Assembly: GCF_040797425.1 (NCBI RefSeq) | Contig: NZ_JBFNEH010000001.1 | Span: forward strand, 62,001-126,000 | DNA from: Symbiobacterium sp040797425 | GTDB lineage: Bacteria > Bacillota > Sulfobacillia > Symbiobacteriales > Symbiobacteriaceae | Direction of reading: 5' to 3' | Length of the DNA: 64,000 bases | Shown: one piece after another, positions 1 to 7,934 of the stretch | Layout: each line of letters starts with the position of its first letter | Numbering within the stretch: position 1 is the first letter of the stretch | Notes under the pieces: model-generated | Seen by the model: only the letters and a program-made list of their open reading frames with translations | Told to the model about the DNA's origin: nothing | Database searches by the model: none | Translations under genes and position numbers: made by a program

Positions 1-54
1 GAGCAGCGCCGGCAACCAGGTCCGTAGGTGCAAGAGCTGCACGCCACACACCCC

Positions 55-1305
55 CTACTGCGGGTTCACAATCGCACCCAGGAAGAGCGTAACGCCCGTG
101 CGGTCGTCGCGGATGGCCAGCAGGAAGGGCCGGTCCAGCAGCACCGCCGGGGGTGGGTCGGGCCGTGCGCTGGTGGCGGTCACGCCCACGCCGGTGGCCG
201 CCGCCGCCTCGGTTCCCTCCTCGTTCAGCTCGAGGAAGGTCTTCTGGATCACCCGGCTCACGTACAGCTCCGGACCGTCCGTAAACAGACCGCCCAGGTC
301 GGCCAGGCCAGGCACGAACGCCTGCCGCATCCCCATCGCATTCAGGGGCTCGCTCAGTTCCGCCTGGTCGGTGAGCTTCACCTTGGGCATGGAGAGGCGG
401 ATTTCCCGCTCGCCCATCGCGGCGATCCACCCGGCGTACCGGTCGGGGGTGAGTCCCTCCACGAAGCCCTCCCACTCGTCCGGCATGAAGGCATAGAGCG
501 CCAGACCGCCCTCGCCGTAAGGCAGCCGCACGCCGGTGAGTCCCGTATCCCTCAGGTAGCCGAAGGTGGCAGTCTGGTTCATGAAGGGAACCTCCACGGT
601 GCCGCCGTGCGGCAGGTAGAAGGGCTGCGGGTGGGTACGGTTGGGATCGAACAGCTTCTGCCAGGCGCCCTTGAAGTAAAGCGCGTTCACCAGCCACATC
701 CGGTCGTCTGCGCTGGTGCGGTCCACCAGCTGCGGGATCCGGCCCCCGGTCTGCTCCGAGACCCAACGGTTGATGGCTGCGGCCGCGGCAGGATCCCCGA
801 AGGTGGTCTCGCTCACCTGCGCCCCGTACTGCTGCGTGGCGATGGTGAGGAAGTCCGGCGCCACCGTCAGGCCCTTCTGGTACCAGATGCCGTTGGCCGT
901 GGAGAGTTCCACCTTGTCGCCCGGGTGGGCCATGATGCCGCGCAGGTCGCGGATGGCCTGGTTGACGGTCGCCAGATCGGTCTCGCCGTAGCCCAGGGCG
1001 GCCAGCATCTCCTGCTGCGTCTGGCCGCGGGCGCCGTTGGCCGCGAGACTGAGGATTACCTGAGCGCTGACCGGCGAGAGGAACAGGTTCTGTTCCGGCC
1101 GCCCGGTGTGCACCGTCCGGAGCAGGTCGATGCCAAACTGGTCGGTGGCCTGGGTGAGGGCCGGATCCACGGCTTCGGGACGGGGCGGCGGGGCGGCCAT
1201 CCCTGCTCCGCCGGAACCGGGGAGGGTACCGCCGCAGGCGGCCAGGAAGATGCCCAGTAGCACCAGCCCGGCCGGTAGCCGCAGCATCATCGGGACGATC
1301 ATCAT
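55..1305 (-). CDS. Lipoprotein serpin (serine protease inhibitor family I4)
   Basis: Suicide-type protease inhibitor, predicted to be lipid-anchored outside the cell. The N-terminus is a lipoprotein signal with lipobox LAAC (Cys24). Serpin landmarks are present: the NALYFKGAW segment in the middle, the hinge EEGTEAAAATG at residues 362-372, and the C-terminal DRPFLLAIRDD followed by GVTLFLGAIVNP. At 416 aa it matches the family length. Counting 17 residues through the reactive loop puts the scissile bond at Thr378-Ser379, which would suit an elastase- or subtilisin-like target; this position is inferred. Start ATG has AAGGAGG five bases upstream. A decayed serpin copy lies directly upstream on the same strand. 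Confidence 0.93.
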   Translation of the reverse strand: MMIVPMMLRLPAGLVLLGIFLAACGGTLPGSGGAGMAAPPPRPEAVDPALTQATDQFGIDLLRTVHTGRPEQNLFLSPVSAQVILSLAANGARGQTQQEMLAALGYGETDLATVNQAIRDLRGIMAHPGDKVELSTANGIWYQKGLTVAPDFLTIATQQYGAQVSETTFGDPAAAAAINRWVSEQTGGRIPQLVDRTSADDRMWLVNALYFKGAWQKLFDPNRTHPQPFYLPHGGTVEVPFMNQTATFGYLRDTGLTGVRLPYGEGGLALYAFMPDEWEGFVEGLTPDRYAGWIAAMGEREIRLSMPKVKLTDQAELSEPLNAMGMRQAFVPGLADLGGLFTDGPELYVSRVIQKTFLELNEEGTEAAAATGVGVTATSARPDPPPAVLLDRPFLLAIRDDRTGVTLFLGAIVNPQ

Positions 1306-1399
1306 CGCACCTCCTTGGCTGTGCGCCGGTCCGGGCCGCTCCCGCGGGCCCGGTGCCGTCGCTGGATCTGCGGTGCCTTTCGTGTGGAACTCCAGGGGC

Positions 1400-2006
1400 T
1401 CACGGGGTCCGTGACCGCGCCCAGGAAAAGCAGGGCGCCGGTTTCGTCATCGCGTGTGGCAAGCAGGAACGGGCGGTTGACCTCCAGGAGCGGCAGCGGC
1501 TCGCTCTCCAGCATGCCCCCCGGTCACGGCGGCTGCCTCGGTGTCCTCCTCGCTGACCTCCAGGCTCCGGGCCGTCCGTCGCCGAAGAGGGGGCAAAGGT
1601 GCCGGGCCGGGGCAGCGCCGGGTTGAAGGGCTCGCTCCGGGCGCTCCGGAAGTAGGGCCCGCTGGCCAGGACCATGACCGTGTCAGGCCGGGTCTCCTCC
1701 AGTAGTTTTTCAATCTTTTCCCGGGTCTGCTCAGCCGCCCAGGCGTTGATCCTGTCGGTTCCTTCCCGTGTTCCGAACTCAGCCTGCGCCACCGCCGCAG
1801 ACCGCGTTCGCCACGGCGGCGTCTCGCCGCGGGCGCCGCCCATCAGGGTCAGGACCAGGCTGGCGCTCACAGGGGAGGCCACCCACCGAGGCCGCACTCA
1901 GGCGATCGTCCACCGCGGGCGGGCCGGCCTTGCGCACCGTCGGCTCGACCGCACCAAGACCACCGCATCCCGCCAGCAGAGCCGCGGGCAGCGCGGCAGC
2001 GAGCAA
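1400..2006 (-). pseudogene. Decayed serpin paralogue
   Basis: Serpin pieces occur in order on the minus strand but in different frames. From the 5' end: a lipoprotein signal with LLAGC near 2006-1960; a middle block with RINAWAAEQTREKIEKLL and VLASGPYF near 1760-1660; a hinge LEVSEEDTEAAAVTG near 1570-1530; and a C-terminus NRPFLLATRDDETGALLFLGAVTDP ending near 1404 (shown here in parts: NRPFLLATRDDETG then ALLFLGAVTDP). No single frame spans them and the protein is about half the normal length, so internal deletion plus frameshifts are likely. It probably arose by tandem duplication of the neighbouring intact serpin. Confidence 0.75.
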
Positions 2007-2101
2007 GCGTCTCGCCGGCCATCCCCTCCTACACCTCAGACGGGGGCGAGCCCTTCGCGCGTTTCAGAGGGCCCACCGGACTTTTCCGTCAGGAACGAGA
2101 A

Positions 2102-2128
2102 CCCCCGAAGGCCGCACGCCTTCGGGGG
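2102..2128 (-). terminator. Hairpin terminator after the small membrane protein gene
   Basis: Perfect 11-bp stem (CCCCCGAAGGC with GCCTTCGGGGG) around a 5-nt loop, about 35 nt beyond the stop of the gene ending at 2163. The U-tract is weak. Confidence 0.65.
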
Positions 2129-2162
2129 TGATGGGGACGTTTCTGTGCTGTGGACCAGCCGG

Positions 2163-2591
2163 TCAGCTCGCCCGCTTGAGCGGTTTGACAGCCGTGAGGT
2201 GCCGGCGGCAGGTGATGAGGGCATGCCGCCCCACCAGCGCGATCGCACCGTGCAGGAGGCCGAAAGCCACCAGGGCCAGCGGATGCCCGTACCCGCGCAG
2301 GGCGAGGTAGATGTTGAGCACCAGGCCCGCGATCAACTCGACCCAGATGGCCAGCTTGACCAGTTCGCGGTTCAGGTGGGGCTGACGCGCCCCTCGCAGC
2401 AGGAAGACGCCCAGGACCGCCACGATGGCCCCGATGAAGAAGACCCCGTCTGCCAGTACTTTCTGGCCGCCAGGCTCCAGATCTACTCCGACGGTCGGGA
2501 GGGCCACGGAGACGAGCAACGGGTTGAACAGGAATGCCATGAGCAGATACAGGGCCCCCACCGCATACATCCAGCCGCTCAGGTAGCGCAT
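2163..2591 (-). CDS. Small four-helix membrane protein, function unknown
   Basis: A 142-aa protein with about four hydrophobic helices (YAVGALYLLMAFLF, VFFIGAIVAVLGVFLL, LAIWVELIAGLVLNIYLAL, LALVAFGLLHGAIALVG) and a basic C-terminus. I do not recognise a specific family; its size and layout resemble small conserved membrane proteins of unknown role. Start chosen at the ATG that follows GGGAGAGGTG, because an in-frame TTG further upstream overlaps the -10 box of the promoter. Monocistronic, flanked by its own promoter and hairpin terminator. Confidence 0.7.
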   Translation of the reverse strand: MRYLSGWMYAVGALYLLMAFLFNPLLVSVALPTVGVDLEPGGQKVLADGVFFIGAIVAVLGVFLLRGARQPHLNRELVKLAIWVELIAGLVLNIYLALRGYGHPLALVAFGLLHGAIALVGRHALITCRRHLTAVKPLKRAS

Positions 2592-2632
2592 CCCCCACAC
2601 CTCTCCCGTTGTTATGATTCTGTTGTCTTTCA

Positions 2633-2661
2633 AATATAGCAGAAGAATCTCACGCTGTCGA
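2633..2661 (-). promoter_or_regulatory. Sigma-A promoter for the small membrane protein gene
   Basis: -35 TCGACA and -10 TATATT with a 17-bp spacer, and a TG extended -10 element just before the -10 box. Transcription would start about 30 nt upstream of the chosen ATG. Confidence 0.65.
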
Positions 2662-2726
2662 GGGGGATGTAGATCTTTCTACCTAGGGGGTCTACCCTAC
2701 GGTCGGGCGGGAGCCCTAGGGTTCTA

Positions 2727-3230
2727 TCAGCGCTCCTGGACCTGCTCCCGACCCCAGAGCAACCGGCTGAGCAGCAAGGCCCACACGTAGCCGCCTGCCA
2801 CCTTGGCCAGGAACTGCCCCGCCACGACGTCGGGCATGAGGGTGCCGAAGGCCACGGAGGAGAAGACGATGGAGTCCACGGCGGCCGAGACAACGTTCGA
2901 ACCGTTCACCCGGCGGAGCTTGGACTGGTGCCGCAACAGGTGGTAGACCAGCGTGTCCGCCGAACCGGAGGCGGCAAAGGCGACGAATGAGGCCAGGGCG
3001 ATCCGTCCGGCCGAACGGTTGAGCAGCCACGAGAGCACCGAGCCGGCCAGGATCAGCAGGGCCATCTTGAGCCACAGGTGCCGGCCTTCCCAGCGCTCGT
3101 GCAAGGCGTCGCGACTGGTGATGTCGAGACCGATGAAGAGGAACGAGTTGAGGATGCTGAAATACGGCCCGAAGTAGGCTACAGTCAGGTTAGCGGCCAC
3201 GATCGCCGCCAGGTACACCGCGATGAGCAT
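2727..3230 (-). CDS. VUT-family (YhhQ-like) membrane transporter
   Basis: Integral membrane protein of 167 aa with five to six hydrophobic helices. The pattern NSFLFIGLDITSRDALHE, followed by SGSADTLVYHLL and a VDSIVFSSVAFG segment, is typical of the VUT/DUF165 family, whose members include the queuosine-precursor transporter YhhQ. The substrate cannot be fixed from sequence; no preQ1 riboswitch is visible in the short upstream region. ATG preceded by AAGGAG at suitable spacing. It is transcribed divergently from the ECF sigma operon, with about 95 bp between starts. Confidence 0.75.
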   Translation of the reverse strand: MLIAVYLAAIVAANLTVAYFGPYFSILNSFLFIGLDITSRDALHERWEGRHLWLKMALLILAGSVLSWLLNRSAGRIALASFVAFAASGSADTLVYHLLRHQSKLRRVNGSNVVSAAVDSIVFSSVAFGTLMPDVVAGQFLAKVAGGYVWALLLSRLLWGREQVQER

Positions 3231-3325
3231 TCACTTCGACTCCTTCGGTGCGCTGCCCATCCGCTGAAACTTTCTGGCTGGATGGACAGTAGTGGAGAGT
3301 AGAGCACCAGATGGGAGGCCCGCCG

Positions 3326-3853
3326 ATGGACCGGGATTCGACGATCATCGAACTCTGCCGACAAGGCCATGCGGCGGGGTTCACTCGCCTGGTGGCAGCC
3401 TATCAGGAGAGAGTCTACCGCACCGCCTACGCCTTCGTCCAGAACCGGGAGGACGCGCAGGACCTTACGCAAGAGGTTTTCTTGCGCACCGTGCGCGCAA
3501 TCGACTCGCTCGACGCCTCCCGCCCGCTGTGGCCGTGGCTGAGGCGGGTCACGACCAACCTGGCGCTCACCCTGCTCAAGCAGCGGCGGGGGCACCTGCC
3601 GCTGGACCACCTGCCGGAAGCGGCCCTGGTGGCCGAGCCGGCATCAGAGCCAGCCTGGACCTTGCTGGACCTGCGGCAGGCCTTGGCGGACCTGCCCCCC
3701 CTGTGGCGGGTGGTGGTCACCCTCCGCCACCAGGAGGACCTCTCGTATGAGGAGATTGCCCGCCTCACCGAACTTCCCGTCGGCACCGTGAAGACGTACC
3801 TGTTCAGGGCCAGGCGGTTCCTCAGGGCCCGCCTGGCCGTCCAGGAGGAGTGA
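3326..3853 (+). CDS. ECF-type RNA polymerase sigma factor
   Basis: Group 4 sigma factor of 175 aa. Region 2 covers about residues 15-80, with core-binding NREDAQDLTQEVFLR and the promoter-opening WPWLRRVTTNLAL segment. Region 4 lies at about residues 110-165 with helix-turn-helix YEEIARLTELPVGTVKTYLF. Regions 1.1 and 3 are absent as expected. ATG at 3326 is chosen over one 15 nt upstream because GGGAGG sits 8 nt before it. The next gene begins 6 nt after the stop and encodes a zinc anti-sigma factor, so the pair is a classical ECF module, here followed by spore-associated ytfI and ytfJ. Confidence 0.93.
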   Translation: MDRDSTIIELCRQGHAAGFTRLVAAYQERVYRTAYAFVQNREDAQDLTQEVFLRTVRAIDSLDASRPLWPWLRRVTTNLALTLLKQRRGHLPLDHLPEAALVAEPASEPAWTLLDLRQALADLPPLWRVVVTLRHQEDLSYEEIARLTELPVGTVKTYLFRARRFLRARLAVQEE

Positions 3854-3859
3854 CCGCCC

Positions 3860-4270
3860 GTGCAGTGCAGCGACGACCTGGTTCAGCTTTACATTGACGG
3901 CACCCTCCACGCCGCCGAGGCGGCGGTGGTGGAGGCGCACCTGGAGACCTGCCCCTCCTGCCGCCGGAGGGCAGCCACCTTCAAGGCCCTCTGCTGGGAC
4001 CTGAGCCGCCCCGTACAGCCGACTCCGGCATCGTCCCTGGACCCTGACGCGCTGGCGGAGCGGTTGCTGGCGGAACACCGCCGGCTGCAGGCGTCGCATG
4101 CGCCCGGGAGGGGTGCCCTGGGTCTCGCGCTGCTCTGGCTCACGGCTAACCCTGCGGTCGTCCGGCCCCTCCGGACCGTCGGCAGCCTGGGCCACGCCGG
4201 GGCCGGCGGACTCCTGCGGGCCGGCCACCGTGCGCTGAGGCGCCTGCTACGGCGGGAAGGGGGAGGTTGA
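3860..4270 (+). CDS. Zinc-binding anti-sigma factor
   Basis: Cytoplasmic ZAS-type anti-sigma factor of 136 aa expected to hold the upstream ECF sigma inactive. The zinc site is visible at the N-terminus as Cys3, then His27-x3-Cys31-x2-Cys34 (HLETCPSC). After the ZAS domain there is a proline- and leucine-rich segment but no convincing transmembrane helix, so it may be soluble. GTG start, 6 nt after the sigma stop, indicates co-expression. Confidence 0.85.
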   Translation: MQCSDDLVQLYIDGTLHAAEAAVVEAHLETCPSCRRRAATFKALCWDLSRPVQPTPASSLDPDALAERLLAEHRRLQASHAPGRGALGLALLWLTANPAVVRPLRTVGSLGHAGAGGLLRAGHRALRRLLRREGGG

Positions 4271-4322
4271 CCTGCCGGTACTGCTCGGAACCCTGGCGAC
4301 GGTTCTGCTGTGGACCCTGCTC

Positions 4323-5009
4323 GTGCTGCTGGGTCTGCTGGCCCTGCTCGGGCTCACGCTGCTGTTCGTGCCCTGGCGGTTCCGCCTGCGGGCCGAGGCG
4401 GATCTCGCAGCTGCAGACGGGGAGGATGCTCTCACAGGCAGCGCGGAGGGCCGGCTGCGCCTCCGGTGGGGGGTGCTGAACCTGGCGGTGGCGGCTGCCT
4501 GGAACCACGGGGCGCCGGTGCAGTGGGACGTGCGGTTGCTGGGTCGCCCGCTCAAGGGTGGCGGCCGGGGAGCGGCCGCGCGGCGGCCTGGCCGGTGGAG
4601 GCGGCGGGGCACGCCCGGGCGGAGAGCGCGGAGGCGGCCGGGGCGGCGCCCCAGTCCCGCCCTGCTGAAGGCCGTTGTGCAGGAACTGGCGCGGCTGCCC
4701 GGCCGGTTCTGGCGCTCCCTCGGCACCACTGCGGCCGGCGAGCTGACCTACGGCTTCAGCGACCCTTCCGTGACCGGCTTCTGCGAGGCCGTGCGCTGGG
4801 GCACCGGCCTCGGCCGCTCGCTGCGGCTCAGCCCCGATTTCTCCCGCCCCTGCCTGGTGGGCTGGGCGGAACTCACCGGCAGCCTGTACGGCTTCCGGTT
4901 ACTGATCATCGCCTGGCGGGTACTGCGGAGGCGGGAGATCTGGAACTACCTGGTCGGCCAGATTCGATTCCGGCCCATTCGGCAAATCCTAATGCAAGGA
5001 GGATCCTGA
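4323..5009 (+). CDS. ytfI: DUF2953 (YtfI-like) membrane-anchored protein
   Basis: An N-terminal hydrophobic helix (LLGLLALLGLTLLFVPW) is followed by a basic, Arg/Gly-rich linker and a conserved C-terminal half (GELTYGFSDPSVTGFC, LYGFRLLIIAWR) typical of DUF2953. In Bacilli this family neighbours ytfJ, as here. Start is uncertain: the GTG used lacks a Shine-Dalgarno site, while GGGAGG at 4261-4266 and in-frame hydrophobic codons from about 4272 suggest that translation may begin there, possibly at CTG, coupled to the anti-sigma stop. Function is not established. Confidence 0.78.
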   Translation: MLLGLLALLGLTLLFVPWRFRLRAEADLAAADGEDALTGSAEGRLRLRWGVLNLAVAAAWNHGAPVQWDVRLLGRPLKGGGRGAAARRPGRWRRRGTPGRRARRRPGRRPSPALLKAVVQELARLPGRFWRSLGTTAAGELTYGFSDPSVTGFCEAVRWGTGLGRSLRLSPDFSRPCLVGWAELTGSLYGFRLLIIAWRVLRRREIWNYLVGQIRFRPIRQILMQGGS

Positions 5010-5010
5010 C

Positions 5011-5382
5011 ATGCCACTGGAATTCCTGAGCGTCGTGACGGAGACCCTGGAGAAGCACCTGAGCACCAAGACGGTGGTAGGGGAGCCCGTCACCGTCGGC
5101 GCGGTGACCTTGATTCCGGTGATCGACATCACCTTCGGCTTCGGCGCCGGCAGCGGCGAGGGCCACGACGAGCGGCAGGGGGGCAGCGGCGGCGGTGGCG
5201 GCGGTGGCGCCCGACTCTCCGCCCGGGCGGTGATCGTGATCCGGGACGGCGACGTCTCGGTCCTCCCCCTGCACAAGGGGGGCGCCATCGACAAGATCGT
5301 GGAGTCGATTCCCGGGCTGCTCGAACAGGTGCAGGCACGCAAGCAAGGGGAGAAGGCCCAGAACGAGGCGGCGCAGGCCTAG
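5011..5382 (+). CDS. ytfJ: Spore protein YtfJ/GerW family
   Basis: Sporulation protein of the YtfJ/GerW family, required in Bacillus for normal germination with some nutrients. The 123-aa protein has the N-terminal VVGEPVTVGAVTLIPVIDIT motif (19-38), a glycine-rich loop of eleven residues in which most are Gly (57-67), and the ARAVIVIRDGDVSVLPL strand region. The C-terminus is an amphipathic Lys/Gln/Glu-rich helix. It follows ytfI by one base and has AAGGAGG upstream of ATG. Its position downstream of an ECF sigma/anti-sigma pair suggests that pair could add to the usual sporulation control. Confidence 0.9.
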   Translation: MPLEFLSVVTETLEKHLSTKTVVGEPVTVGAVTLIPVIDITFGFGAGSGEGHDERQGGSGGGGGGGARLSARAVIVIRDGDVSVLPLHKGGAIDKIVESIPGLLEQVQARKQGEKAQNEAAQA

Positions 5383-5421
5383 CCGGCCCTCCGCCAGGCG
5401 CTTTCCCGTCGCAGGCACAAC

Positions 5422-5452
5422 GCAGGCCCCCCGGCAACCCCGGGAGGCCTGC
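5422..5452. terminator. Bidirectional hairpin between ytfJ and leuB
   Basis: 13-bp stem with one mismatch around a 5-nt loop, between two convergent genes. A short TTGCGTT follows on the plus side. Confidence 0.65.
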
Positions 5453-5461
5453 TTGCGTTCA

Positions 5462-6568
5462 TCAGCCGATCCGCCGGGCGACCTCGGCGGCCATCTCCAT
5501 GGTGCCCAGGACCGCCGTGCCGGGCACCCGGATGTCGGTGGTGCGGAGGCCCTCCTCCAGCGCCCGGGCGACCGCCCGCTCCACGGCAGCCGCGGCCTCA
5601 GCCTGTCCCAGGGAGTGGCGCAGCATCATGGCGCCGCACAGGATGGCAGCCAGAGGGTTGGCACGGCCCTTCCCCGCGATGTCCGGGGCGGAGCCGTGGA
5701 TGGGCTCGTAGAAGCCCTTCGGCAGGCCGTGCGCGTTCCTGACCTCGCCCAGCGAGGCGGACGGCAGGAGGCCGATGGACCCCGTGAGCATCGCCGCCTC
5801 GTCGGAGAGGAAGTCGCCGAACAGGTTGGAGGCCAGCATCACGTCGAAGTCGCCAGGCCGGCGCAGGATCTGCATCGACGCGTTGTCGGCCAGGAGGTGC
5901 TCCACCTCCACGTCGGGGAATTCCCGGGCCACCTCGTCGACCACCGTCCGCCAGAGCCGGCCGGCCTCCATCACGTTCGCCTTGTCGACGGAGGTGACGC
6001 GGCGCCGCCGGTCCCGGGCGATGGTGAACGCCATGCGGGCGATGCGTGCGATCTCGGCGTCGGTGTACACCTCGGTGTTCACGCCCCGGCGCGTGCCGTC
6101 CGGGAGCGTGGTGATGCCCCGGGGTTCGCCGAAGTAGATGCCCCCGACCAGCTCACGCACGATGATGAAGTCGACGCCGCCGCCGATGATCTCGTTCTTG
6201 AGGGGCGAGGCATCCTTCAGGGGTGGGTAGAGCAGAATCGGACGGAGGTTGGCGTAGAAGTCGTAGCGCTTGCGAATGGCCAGCAGCGCCGCCTCCGGGC
6301 GGTACTCCCAGGGAAGCCCGTCGTACTTGGGCCCGCCCACCGCGCCGAAAAGGATGGCGTCCGCCGCGTCACAGGCGTCCCGGGTCTCGTCGGGGAAAGG
6401 CGTTCCCACCGCGTCGTAGGCGGCTCCGCCCACCAGGTGCTCGGAAAACTCGAGTGTGAAGCCGTAGACCTTTGCGGCTGCCTCCAGCACCGTGACCGCC
6501 CCCCGGATCACCTCAGGGCCGATCCCGTCGCCAGGGAGACACGCAATTCGATAGGCAGTCCCGGTCAA
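5462..6568 (-). CDS. leuB: 3-isopropylmalate dehydrogenase
   Basis: Oxidises and decarboxylates 3-isopropylmalate in leucine synthesis. Family motifs are clear: LPGDGIGPEV at the N-terminus, the substrate loop with GGPKYDG and LLAIRKRYDFYANLRP, the RELVGGIYFGEPRG segment, and the metal and NAD region with DKANVMEAGRLWR and a late GSAPDIAGKGRANPLA. Start placed at TTG because GGGAGGTG lies six bases upstream, giving 368 aa, the usual length; an in-frame GTG three codons earlier abuts the Shine-Dalgarno site. Other leu genes are not adjacent. No T-box leader was recognised upstream. Confidence 0.95.
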   Translation of the reverse strand: MTGTAYRIACLPGDGIGPEVIRGAVTVLEAAAKVYGFTLEFSEHLVGGAAYDAVGTPFPDETRDACDAADAILFGAVGGPKYDGLPWEYRPEAALLAIRKRYDFYANLRPILLYPPLKDASPLKNEIIGGGVDFIIVRELVGGIYFGEPRGITTLPDGTRRGVNTEVYTDAEIARIARMAFTIARDRRRRVTSVDKANVMEAGRLWRTVVDEVAREFPDVEVEHLLADNASMQILRRPGDFDVMLASNLFGDFLSDEAAMLTGSIGLLPSASLGEVRNAHGLPKGFYEPIHGSAPDIAGKGRANPLAAILCGAMMLRHSLGQAEAAAAVERAVARALEEGLRTTDIRVPGTAVLGTMEMAAEVARRIG

Positions 6569-6726
6569 GGTAGACACCTCCCGTTGGGGTTGTGAGCCGG
6601 GCGTGGTGAGCTGCGAGCCCTTGAGCAGCGGGCGGCGGTGAGCGGTGTCTGGCGGGTGGCGAGTTCGTGGTTTGGCCATGCCGCAGCGTGAGCCGGCTTG
6701 GGTGAAAGTTTAGCACGTTAAAGGGT

Positions 6727-7119
6727 TCAAGGCAACGCTTTCTCGCCAGCCCGTGCCAGGAACCGGGCCGTGTTGACGATGAACCGTTCGTGCGTGCCGG
6801 CGCCAATACGCTCCCGGTCGTCGAACGCCTCGACACGGAAGACCAGTCGCCGGCCCTCCACCTGCTCGAGCGTAGCCACGGCCCGCACGGTCAGCCCCGG
6901 CGGGGTCGCGGCCAGATGCTGCACATTCACCAGCGTCCCCACGGTGGTCTCGCCTTCGGCCAGGTGCGGTGCCACCGCCCGGGCGGCCGCCTGCTCCATC
7001 AGCGAGATCATCATGGGTGTGGCAAACACGGCAACGCCGCCGCTGCCGACAGCGCTGGCGCAGTTCTCCGGGGTCACCTTCGTCGTCGCCTCGGCGGTGA
7101 GGCCAGGGGAAAGAGGCAT
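6727..7119 (-). CDS. FlK-like hotdog thioesterase
   Basis: 130-aa hotdog-fold acyl-CoA thioesterase resembling fluoroacetyl-CoA thioesterase FlK. Features include the N-terminal VFATPMMISLMEQAA motif with a Thr-Pro pair and the central Glu, followed by TTVGTLVNVQHLAATPPG, where Thr and His match the usual catalytic area. The C-terminal strand has GAGTHERFIVN. Start is the ATG seven bases after GGGAGG rather than an ATG five codons earlier that overlaps the ribosome site. The physiological acyl-CoA is unknown; the FlK substrate should not be assumed. Confidence 0.85.
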   Translation of the reverse strand: MPLSPGLTAEATTKVTPENCASAVGSGGVAVFATPMMISLMEQAAARAVAPHLAEGETTVGTLVNVQHLAATPPGLTVRAVATLEQVEGRRLVFRVEAFDDRERIGAGTHERFIVNTARFLARAGEKALP

Positions 7120-7306
7120 GCGAGTCCCTCCCATTCTGTTCTGCCCCTCAGTTTCGTCTAAACTGCAGCCGTTCCTGCTGAGGCGGGCACCTGCTTCGGC
7201 GCCTGCTGGCCGATCCGGCTATTTGTGCGCAGGTCCGCCGCGACAGCCCCGCTTTCCGGAGGCGCTCACCCTCCGTGTCACCCTGCTTGACAAGGAGTGA
7301 TCCACC

Positions 7307-7888
7307 GTGGCCCGCCGCTTTGATCCCGAAGATGCCTTGCGGCTCCTCGGCGAGAGCCGGCGCCGCTGGCAAGATCCGGAGCAGGTGCTCCGCCACCTGG
7401 ACCTCGAACGGTACACCGCGCTGGCCGACGTGGGCTGCGGGCCGGGCTGGTTTGCGCTGGAGGCGGCTCGTCGGTTGCCTCCGGAAGGCCGCGTGTATGC
7501 CATCGACCTCAGCCCGGAGATGCTCGCACTGCTGGCACGGCGGGTGCAGCAGGCGGGGCTGCACAACGTCGTGGCCGTGCTGGCCGAGGAGGAGGACGAA
7601 TGGCCGGTGCCCACCGAGGTCTGCGACGCCGCGCTGGTCGTGAACGTCTACCACGAGGTGGACCCGGCCTCCCTGTTCGTGGGAGAGGTGAAGCGCATCC
7701 TCCGGCCCGGAGGTGTCTGCCTGTTGGTGGACTGGAAAACAGAGGCGACCCCGGAAGGGCCGCCTCTGGCCGAGCGGGTCGAACCGCAAGACGTGGTGGC
7801 GGAGTTCACCGCCACGGGGTTCCACTACGAGGGCCCCTGCGACGTGGGGCCATACTCGTACGGCCTGAAGTTCATCAAGACGGTGTAG
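7307..7888 (+). CDS. Class I SAM-dependent methyltransferase
   Basis: 193-aa UbiE-like methyltransferase with a Rossmann SAM site: motif I ADVGCGPGWFAL, motif II YAIDLSPEMLALL, and post-motif VVNVYHEVD and ILRPGGVCLLVDWK. The small C-terminal part gives no substrate hint. GTG start with AAGGAG upstream. It stands alone, divergent from the thioesterase gene and convergent with tdk. Confidence 0.88.
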   Translation: MARRFDPEDALRLLGESRRRWQDPEQVLRHLDLERYTALADVGCGPGWFALEAARRLPPEGRVYAIDLSPEMLALLARRVQQAGLHNVVAVLAEEEDEWPVPTEVCDAALVVNVYHEVDPASLFVGEVKRILRPGGVCLLVDWKTEATPEGPPLAERVEPQDVVAEFTATGFHYEGPCDVGPYSYGLKFIKTV

Positions 7889-7899
7889 GGTCAACAGAA

Positions 7900-7920
7900 G
7901 AGGCCCGCCTGGCGGGCCTC
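7900..7920. terminator. Bidirectional hairpin between the methyltransferase and tdk genes
   Basis: Palindrome GAGGCCCGCC / GGCGGGCCTC with minimal loop, centred between two convergent stops. Confidence 0.65.
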
Positions 7921-7934
7921 CTGTGGTGGCAGGG

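Noticed and set aside
3231..3325. preQ1 riboswitch or strong ECF promoter between the VUT and sigma genes
   Set aside because: No preQ1 core; TGAAAC at 3265 has no convincing partner -10 at the right distance.
6578..6720. T-box or leucine leader upstream of leuB
   Set aside because: No T-box consensus, leader peptide rich in Leu, or terminator/antiterminator pair was found.
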